A stretch of 21,324 bases of DNA from CAYJAZ01 sp964369165 (GTDB lineage: Bacteria > Desulfobacterota > Desulfovibrionia > Desulfovibrionales > Desulfovibrionaceae). The translations under genes and the position numbers were made by a program. Shown here in pieces: positions 16,082 through 21,324 of the stretch. A model generated the notes under the pieces. That model had not been told where the DNA came from. It made no database searches and was given only the letters and a program-made list of their open reading frames with translations. The stretch spans positions 1 to 21,324 of the forward strand of contig CAYJFE010000049.1 of the NCBI GenBank assembly GCA_964369165.1. The letters are read 5' to 3'. Every line of letters begins with the position of its first letter. Position 1 is the first letter of the stretch.

Positions 16082-16849
16082 TTATTGAATTTTATATGCG
16101 TTTTCTTCTTTGTCCGCACTTTCTCTTTCATCCATAGAAGTTGAAAGTTTTGTATGTGTTTCGTTATATTTTGCATAATTATCATCTATAAGCATTTGCC
16201 CTTGCATAAAGAGAGAGCTAGGGTTTTTTGCCCTCAATCTTTGGGCTGCTTGCATAGGATTTTCTGCCGAGCAGATTGCTGAAACAACAGCTATGCCATT
16301 TGCTCCGGCTTTGTAGATGCTTTCAGCATTTTCTTCATTGATGCCACCAATTGCAACAAGAGCTTTTGCAGTTGAAAATCTAGCCCTGGCAAGACCTGAT
16401 ATGCCTATAGCGGGCGCGGCATCAGCCTTAGTATCAGTTGGGAAAATCGGCCCTAAACCTATATAATCTATATCATAATTTTCAGCTTCGTAAACCTGCA
16501 TGAGATTTGTCGCGCTTAGCCCCACAATACATTGCATACCTAGCAAGGTGCGTACATCATTTGGGTGCATATCGCTTTGCCCTACATGAACGCCATCGCA
16601 AGGCACTGCCGCCATTACATCTACCCTATCATTTATAATAAGGGGCACATTGAAATCTATGAGGGCAAGCTTCATAGCTCTTGCCAATTCAACAAATTCA
16701 CGCGTGGAGATGTTTTTTTCACGAAGCTGCACCATGGTGACGCCCCCTCGGACAGCCTGCAAAGTGACGTCAATAAGTTCACGCCCTCTACAAAGCCCGG
16801 TATCCGTTACCAAATACAGGCTATAATCCGCCATGCTTCTTGTAATCAT
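16082..16849 (-). CDS. thiE: Thiamine-phosphate synthase
   Basis: 255 residues. It joins the pyrimidine (HMP-PP) and thiazole halves of thiamine to give thiamine phosphate. The TIM-barrel landmarks are all present: YLVTD, VQLREK, INDRVDVMAA, DGVHVGQSD, GLSA, YIGLGPIFPTDTK, AIGGI and GIAVVSAI. The last 40 or so residues (after RLRAKNP) are a charged, low-complexity extension beyond the usual length of about 210. AAGGAG lies just upstream and the promoter is near-consensus. No other thiamine gene or TPP riboswitch is visible nearby. It is first in the thiE - membrane protein - proB - priA operon. Confidence 0.95.
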   Translation of the reverse strand: MITRSMADYSLYLVTDTGLCRGRELIDVTLQAVRGGVTMVQLREKNISTREFVELARAMKLALIDFNVPLIINDRVDVMAAVPCDGVHVGQSDMHPNDVRTLLGMQCIVGLSATNLMQVYEAENYDIDYIGLGPIFPTDTKADAAPAIGISGLARARFSTAKALVAIGGINEENAESIYKAGANGIAVVSAICSAENPMQAAQRLRAKNPSSLFMQGQMLIDDNYAKYNETHTKLSTSMDERESADKEENAYKIQ

Positions 16850-16875
16850 GCCATCTCCTTGCTCATCTAGTTTAT

Positions 16876-16904
16876 AGTATAAGCATAATTTTTCTATCTG
16901 TCAA
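16876..16904 (-). promoter_or_regulatory. Promoter of the thiE operon
   Basis: On the minus strand, TTGACA (16904-16899), a 17-bp spacer and TATACT (16881-16876). It is almost consensus, giving a short leader of about 20 nt, too short for a riboswitch. Confidence 0.85.
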
Positions 16905-16945
16905 AGTTTTGCAAATAGACAAATTTTGCATATTTGAGAAAATAC

Positions 16946-16974
16946 TTGCTTTTTCGCTTATATTTAGCTATATT
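16946..16974 (+). promoter_or_regulatory. Promoter of the mlaEFD operon
   Basis: TTGCTT (16946-16951), a 17-bp spacer and TATATT (16969-16974), about 45 nt before the mlaE start. It is divergent from the thiE promoter, with the two -35 boxes about 40 bp apart. Confidence 0.55.
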
Positions 16975-17017
16975 TTTCTAGACTTTTTCATGATTTTTAA
17001 ATATTTAGGATATTTTT

Positions 17018-17770
17018 TTGAAATTTATACAAAAATTTGGTGTTTGGGCTCTATTTTGCCTTCGATCAATAGCACTTATTCCCTCAACGCAAAGGCTTTT
17101 ATCCAAAACACTTTTTCAAATCTATGTCATCGGCTCGCAATCGATGTTTCTTATCTTTTTAATAAGTCTTTTCACAGGTTTAGTTCTTGGTTTGCAATCC
17201 TATTATGCTATGAGTTTATTTGGCGCACAAGCCATGTTAGGCTCCCTCCTCTCTCTTTCACTTATTCGTGAACTTGCTCCAGCCTTGACGGCAATTATGC
17301 TTGCTGGACGCGCTGGATCAGCAATGACAGCGGAAATTGGAGTGATGCGTATAAATGATCAAATAGACGCTTTAGCTGTTATGGACATAAATCCCCTTGG
17401 CTATCTTGTCACTCCTAGGGTTCTTGCCTCTATTGTGGCTTTTCCTTTGCTTAACGCAATTTTTAATGTTGTCGGCATAATTGGTGGTTATATTTCGGCT
17501 TGTGTGCTTTTGCCACTCAGTCCAGGGACTTATTTTTCGGGTGTTGAAGGCTCTGTGCGCATGAGTGATATTGAAGCTACCTTTATAAAATCTTTTGTAT
17601 TTGGGCTTATTGTCGTCTTTGTTTCTTGCTATCAAGGCTATAATGTGCACTTAAGAAAGGAAAGCAAAGGGCCACAAGCAGTAGGAAATGCGACAACTTC
17701 AGCTGTTGTTTATTCGTCAATATTGGTGCTTGTTGCCGATTATGTGCTTACAACTTTCTTGCTTATATAG
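17018..17770 (+). CDS. mlaE: MlaE, lipid ABC transporter permease
   Basis: 250 residues. It is the inner-membrane permease of the Mla system that moves phospholipids between inner and outer membranes. The start is TTG at 17018, chosen because AGGA lies seven bases upstream; a nearby ATG at 16990 is in another frame. Family features include IRELAPALTAIMLAGRAGSA, the GVMRINDQIDAL stretch and about five hydrophobic segments. mlaF follows after 9 nt and mlaD after that, so the three form one operon. Confidence 0.95.
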   Translation: MKFIQKFGVWALFCLRSIALIPSTQRLLSKTLFQIYVIGSQSMFLIFLISLFTGLVLGLQSYYAMSLFGAQAMLGSLLSLSLIRELAPALTAIMLAGRAGSAMTAEIGVMRINDQIDALAVMDINPLGYLVTPRVLASIVAFPLLNAIFNVVGIIGGYISACVLLPLSPGTYFSGVEGSVRMSDIEATFIKSFVFGLIVVFVSCYQGYNVHLRKESKGPQAVGNATTSAVVYSSILVLVADYVLTTFLLI

Positions 17771-17779
17771 GAAAAATTT

Positions 17780-18610
17780 ATGAGTACACAAAATATAAGA
17801 AAGAAATGGGACATTGAATTTCGCAATATTATAGGTGGTTACGAAGAAACTATCATTATTGATGACTTAAATGCAAAAATTTTAGGCGGAAGCATTTGCG
17901 CTTTACTTGGTGAATCTGGTTGCGGTAAAAGCACCTTACTCAAGATGATTTTAGGCCTAAACCACGTCACAAGCGGTTCAATTTATGTAGGTAATTACAA
18001 CATCTTAGATATGAATATCAAGGATTTTAGAAAATTTCGCAGGCGTTTTGGCGTACTCTTCCAAGACGGCGCGCTTCTTGGCTCGCTCAATCTTTGGGAA
18101 AATGTTGCTCTGCCTTTGACTGAGCATACAAAGCTTTCCCTTCAAGTAAGAAAAGAAGCGGCTTTGCGCGTATTGTCACTCGTTGGCTTAGAAGATTTTG
18201 CCGACTATTACCCTTCCGAGCTTTCTGGAGGCATGAAAAAAAGAGCTGGCCTAGCACGAGCTATTATCACTGAGCCTCCGATTTTATTTTGCGATGAGCC
18301 AACCTCTGGCCTTGATCCCATTACCTCTGCGCAGATGGATCAACTCCTTCTTGATATGAAGAGCTATTACCCTGAAATGACAATTGTTTTAATTACTCAC
18401 GATATGGCAAGCGTGCAATCAATAGCTGAAAATGTGCTTTTATTGCACGAAGGCAAAGCCGTGTATAATGGAAGCAAGGAAGAGTTTTATCAAGCGGAAA
18501 ATCCCTATACGAAACAGTTTATTGCTAGACAAGCCATTGAAGAAAAAAGAATGACAGCGCCACTTAATCAAGAAGTGCGTGACGCCATTGATTCATGGAT
18601 TATGAAATAA
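17780..18610 (+). CDS. mlaF: MlaF, lipid ABC transporter ATPase
   Basis: 276 residues. It is the cytoplasmic ATPase that drives MlaE. Walker A is GESGCGKST at about 44-52, the ABC signature is LSGGMKKRAGLARA at about 147-160, Walker B with the catalytic Glu is ILFCDEPTSGLDP at about 168-180, and the switch His is in LITHDM. Length and the C-terminal extension fit the family. AGGA precedes the start. Confidence 0.96.
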   Translation: MSTQNIRKKWDIEFRNIIGGYEETIIIDDLNAKILGGSICALLGESGCGKSTLLKMILGLNHVTSGSIYVGNYNILDMNIKDFRKFRRRFGVLFQDGALLGSLNLWENVALPLTEHTKLSLQVRKEAALRVLSLVGLEDFADYYPSELSGGMKKRAGLARAIITEPPILFCDEPTSGLDPITSAQMDQLLLDMKSYYPEMTIVLITHDMASVQSIAENVLLLHEGKAVYNGSKEEFYQAENPYTKQFIARQAIEEKRMTAPLNQEVRDAIDSWIMK

Positions 18611-18643
18611 TTTTATTAAGATATAAACATATAAGGACTTACA

Positions 18644-19093
18644 ATGAAAGAAGCAAAGAAAGAATTCAGCCTAGGAATATTTGTCATTCTAGGGCTTTTG
18701 TGTGTAGGCTATCTCACTATAAATCTAGGTAAATTGAATTTTTTGGATAATAATGTCTATCCTGTGTATGCGAATTTTACTTCAGTTGCTGGGCTTAGAG
18801 AAGGCGCGAATGTTGAAATTTCTGGAGTGAAAGTTGGAAATGTGGGAACTATCGAGCTTGATCAGGTCACACTTATGGCAAAGGTGGAAATCTATGTGGA
18901 TAATGACATTACTCTCACCGACGATACTATTGCTTCTATCAAAACTTCTGGTCTTATAGGCGATAAATATATCAATCTTGCAGTGGGTGGCTCATCAACT
19001 GAACTCAAAGCAAACGACACTATTTTCGACACAGAATCGCCTTTAGATATAGAAAGCCTGATCGGCAATTATGTCTTTGGCAGTATTGAGTAA
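18644..19093 (+). CDS. mlaD: MlaD, MCE-domain substrate-binding protein
   Basis: 149 residues. It is membrane anchored by one N-terminal helix (about 9-27) with a periplasmic MCE domain (about 38-115: YANFTSVAGLREGANVEISG, VKVGNVGTIE, SGLIGDKYINL). In relatives MlaD forms a hexameric ring that carries lipid. AAGGA precedes the start, 33 nt after mlaF. No mlaC, mlaA or mlaB follows; an intergenic repeat begins at the stop codon instead. Confidence 0.94.
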   Translation: MKEAKKEFSLGIFVILGLLCVGYLTINLGKLNFLDNNVYPVYANFTSVAGLREGANVEISGVKVGNVGTIELDQVTLMAKVEIYVDNDITLTDDTIASIKTSGLIGDKYINLAVGGSSTELKANDTIFDTESPLDIESLIGNYVFGSIE

Positions 19094-19196
19094 GCCTATT
19101 TTGTGAATGTAATGAACAAATCTTTAGCGAACAAGCAAGAATGACATTTCTTACGCAGTGAGGATTTTGTGCTAACAGCCAAAATCTATACGATAA
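19094..19196 (+). repeat. Structured intergenic repeat, copy B
   Basis: It begins directly after mlaD. The conserved core, 19119-19196, starts with AATCTTTAGCGA and includes an AAGAA-6 nt-TTCTT hairpin (19136-19151). It aligns with copy A read on the minus strand: 30 of the first 36 positions match, and the later part matches in blocks such as AATCTATA and GATAA with small gaps. Confidence 0.65.
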
Positions 19197-19201
19197 AATT
19201 A

Positions 19202-19232
19202 AATCCCCTTCTTCGTAATGAAAAAGGGGATT
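19202..19232. terminator. Shared terminator between mlaD and the purine permease
   Basis: AATCCCCTT (19202-19210) and AAGGGGATT (19224-19232) form a 9-bp stem with a 13-nt loop. T-rich DNA follows on the minus strand and a weaker tract on the plus strand, so it probably serves both convergent genes. Confidence 0.75.
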
Positions 19233-19281
19233 AGCTTTAAAATAAGTTATAAACTTCAAAGTAAATTCATAAATAATGAAT

Positions 19282-20586
19282 TTAGTGTGTGAGCGCATAT
19301 TTTGCTATAAAACAAATAACCAATATTATAGCAAGTGGTGAAACCTCATGCCCTCTTTTTGAAACTAAAGCTAAGAAAACAAAGCTTGTCATACCAAAGA
19401 TAATACCTTCTGAAATGCTGTAAGCAAGTGGCATCATAATAATAGCAAAGAAAGCAGGCACGCCATATACGTAGTCAGTGAAATCGATTTCATTGATAGG
19501 TGAAATCATGAAGATACCAACCATAATAAGTGCTGCTGCTGTAGCTTGACTTGGCACAAGTAAGAAAATTGGTGCAAAGAAGAGTGAAAGTAAGAACATA
19601 ACAGCAACTGTTAAGCTTGTAAGCCCTGTTCTTCCGCCCTCAGCAACACCACTTGAGCTTTCAACAAAAGAGGTTACTGTTGATGTACCGAGCATAGAAC
19701 CTATAGTTGTACCTATAGCATCTGCCATAAAAGCGCTTTTTGCTCTTGGCAATTTGCCGTCTTTATCAAGAAGATTACCTTTTGTTGCAACGCCAACTAA
19801 TGTGCCAACTGTGTCAAATAAGTCAACAAAAAGGAAAGTGATAACAACAATAAACATATCGTAGCTGAAAATTTGTGTCCATTCAAATTGCATAAATGTT
19901 GGTGACACAGAAGCAACTTTGAAAAGCTTTGAAGCATCAAAATTTGCTAAAGAGGTGATTCCCATAGGAATACCGATTACAGTTGTAAGCAAGATACCTA
20001 TAAGTAAAGCGCCTTTGACTTTATAGACAAGCATAAGGCTTATAAGTAAAATCCCTACAACAGTAAGAACAGAAGAAGCGGAAGTGATATTGCCAAGTTT
20101 TATCAAAGTAGCTGGATCATCAACAATCAAACCTGCTGATTGCATACCGATAAATGCGATGAATAGACCAATACCAGCGGAAATAGCTTTTTTCAAAGAA
20201 GGCGGAATACAGTTGATGATGGCTTCACGCACATTTGTCAAAGTAAGGATTATAAAGATAATACCTTCAATAAAAACAGCGGTTAACGCAAATTGCCATG
20301 TGTGCCCCATTTGCCCAACAACAACAAAGGCAAAAAATGCGTTGAGCCCCATACCAGGAGCAAGAGCAATAGGTAAGTTTGCGGCAAAAGCCATAAAAAT
20401 AGTACCTATCGCAGCACTTAAAGCAGTTGCCGTAAATAAGGCAAACATATCCATGCCGCTTGCTGACAAGATGCTAGGGTTGACAACCAAGATATAGGCC
20501 ATGGTCATAAATGTGGTTAAACCAGCAATAATCTCAGTTTTCACATTGGTATTGTGCTTGCTGAGTTGAAAAAACTTTTCAAACAT
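19282..20586 (-). CDS. NCS2/AzgA-family purine permease
   Basis: 434 residues from ATG at 20586, preferred over GTG at 20598 because GAGGAAG lies between the two and fits the ATG. It is a proton-coupled inner-membrane transporter of purine bases (adenine, guanine or hypoxanthine; which one cannot be told). Family signatures are the N-terminal TEIIAGLTTFMTMAYI, NPSILSASGM, ALAPGMGLNAFFAF, VDLFDTVGTLVGVA and STVTSFVESSSGVAEGGRTG. Twelve to fourteen membrane segments are expected. I looked for a purine riboswitch in the leader and saw none. Confidence 0.93.
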   Translation of the reverse strand: MFEKFFQLSKHNTNVKTEIIAGLTTFMTMAYILVVNPSILSASGMDMFALFTATALSAAIGTIFMAFAANLPIALAPGMGLNAFFAFVVVGQMGHTWQFALTAVFIEGIIFIILTLTNVREAIINCIPPSLKKAISAGIGLFIAFIGMQSAGLIVDDPATLIKLGNITSASSVLTVVGILLISLMLVYKVKGALLIGILLTTVIGIPMGITSLANFDASKLFKVASVSPTFMQFEWTQIFSYDMFIVVITFLFVDLFDTVGTLVGVATKGNLLDKDGKLPRAKSAFMADAIGTTIGSMLGTSTVTSFVESSSGVAEGGRTGLTSLTVAVMFLLSLFFAPIFLLVPSQATAAALIMVGIFMISPINEIDFTDYVYGVPAFFAIIMMPLAYSISEGIIFGMTSFVFLALVSKRGHEVSPLAIILVICFIAKYALTH

Positions 20587-20876
20587 AAACTTCCTCACTT
20601 TCTTATGTTATAAATAATGAGAAGTTTATATACTATTATTGGGCGCATGGAAAGTTTTTTTTTCGTGCGTATTTTTTAGTATAAAGCTAATTTAAATCTA
20701 TTATATAATAACTTTAGCTGTAAAATCTTGAATGCAGTCTTTTTAAAGAAAATTTTCTTGTTTAATTTTCCCGATGATTTTTTATAGTCATTCCTTCCTC
20801 ACAAAAAAACCTTGCAAGATAGAATTAATAATTGTATTCTAGTCACATAAAATTTATCTCACAAAAGGAAAATACA
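20587..20876. other. Divergent intergenic region
   Basis: This 290-nt AT-rich stretch holds the plus-strand promoter of the last gene. For the permease, a minus-strand TATACT near 20677-20682 is a possible -10, but no clear -35 partner is seen. No gene is seen. Confidence 0.5.
20812..20840 (+). promoter_or_regulatory. Promoter of the terminal small gene
   Basis: TTGCAA (20812-20817), a 17-bp spacer and TATTCT (20835-20840). The implied start of transcription lies after 20840, so translation must begin at 20877 and not at the in-frame codon at 20832. Confidence 0.55.
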
Positions 20877-21296
20877 ATGACAAAAACAGAAACAATTGCG
20901 CAAATCGACGCTTGGCTAGCGAATTGGACAATAGATCCTATGAATGCAAAAAATGTTTTCATGACTTATTATGCATGGCTTAAAGACAATGGCATGACTT
21001 TAGAATTCAACGAACGTCCAGGCATTAGTTATTCGCTTCGTGCTACTCATCAAAATCAAAGTGCAAGACCTTTATTCGTCCTTGTTGACGTGGTGGACGA
21101 TGATGCAGAAGAACGCTGGCTTTCTGTTTGTTTCTATAATGATATGGTTAATGATCCTGACGAATTAGGTGATTTTGTTCCGCAAGGTCTTATGGGTGAA
21201 GATGCGCTTTGCCTAAACCTTGACGAAGAAAGCGCAGAAATGGCTGCCTATATCTTTGAAAGAATTAAGGAAGCTGCTCAAAGCGCAGCAAAGTAA
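20877..21296 (+). CDS. Small acidic protein of unknown function
   Basis: 139 residues, starting at ATG 20877 with AAAGGAAA upstream. It is acidic, without signal peptide or membrane segment, so probably cytoplasmic. It has an N-terminal helix (TETIAQIDAWLANW), a central beta-like region (PLFVLVDVVDD, RWLSVCFYND) and a C-terminal Ala/Glu-rich helix. The layout loosely recalls YbjN/CesT-like small folds, but I cannot claim membership. It has its own promoter and no close partner in view. It is a real gene by ribosome site and codon pattern; function unknown. Confidence 0.8.
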   Translation: MTKTETIAQIDAWLANWTIDPMNAKNVFMTYYAWLKDNGMTLEFNERPGISYSLRATHQNQSARPLFVLVDVVDDDAEERWLSVCFYNDMVNDPDELGDFVPQGLMGEDALCLNLDEESAEMAAYIFERIKEAAQSAAK

Positions 21297-21308
21297 GCTT
21301 TCTTAATC

Positions 21309-21324
21309 ATGAGCTTGCGAATAA
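21309..21324 (+). repeat. Structured intergenic repeat, copy C (cut by window end)
   Basis: ATGAGCTTGCGAATAA matches the start of copy A (ATGAGCTTAGCGAATAA on the minus strand) except for one deleted base. It lies 12 nt after the stop of the last gene, in the same orientation. Only 16 bases are visible, so the call is tentative. Confidence 0.45.

Noticed and set aside
16909..17271. A 120-residue plus-strand frame overlapping mlaE
   Set aside because: A different frame from mlaE, no family features, and it covers the mlaE promoter and start.
19020..19298. A 92-residue minus-strand frame
   Set aside because: It overlaps mlaD, the repeat, the terminator and the permease end; it is explained by those features.
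20600..20720. Purine riboswitch upstream of the permease
   Set aside because: The conserved junction and loop sequences are not present on the minus strand; only AT-rich DNA is seen.

Overview
The window is AT-rich, Gram-negative bacterial chromosome. It holds a type I-secreted RTX adhesin, an OmpA/VWA surface protein, an MlaEFD lipid transporter, YidC with a large periplasmic domain, and Psd/PssA phospholipid synthesis. Gene content and the VWA-OmpA architecture fit a low-GC member of the Desulfovibrionaceae (Desulfobacterota), but this is inference from gene style and not proof.

Layout. (1) 1-3156: 3' end of a giant cysteine-free RTX adhesin with Ig/VCBS-like domains, a 12-unit long-period repeat array, canonical nonapeptide RTX repeats and a C-terminal secretion domain. 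(2) 3512-4744: membrane diguanylate cyclase with its own promoter. (3) 4745-5337: non-coding, with an assembly gap of 100 N flanked by an exact 55-bp duplication, then a structured intergenic repeat. (4) 5338-6345 (-): secreted VWA-OmpA protein. (5) 6880-11976 (+): rpmH-rnpA-yidD-yidC-khpB followed by psd-pssA, a ribosome/RNA/membrane-biogenesis block. (6) 11988-16849 (-): four-gene operon thiE - small membrane protein - proB - priA. (7) 17018-19093 (+): mlaE-mlaF-mlaD, transcribed divergently from thiE. (8) 19282-20586 (-): NCS2/AzgA-type purine permease. (9) 20877-21296 (+): small acidic protein of unknown function.

Most of the window is housekeeping. The parts that stand out are three related intergenic repeats (about 5139-5250, 19094-19196 and the truncated 21309-21324). 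Each lies just downstream of a gene and in that gene's orientation, and the two longer copies share a hairpin with a 6-nt loop. Also notable are the long-period repeat array in the adhesin, the cyclase beside the adhesin (possible c-di-GMP control of adhesion), and a hairpin between rpmH and rnpA. I see no CRISPR, tRNA, rRNA, transposase, phage gene or defence system. No complete new multi-gene system is visible.
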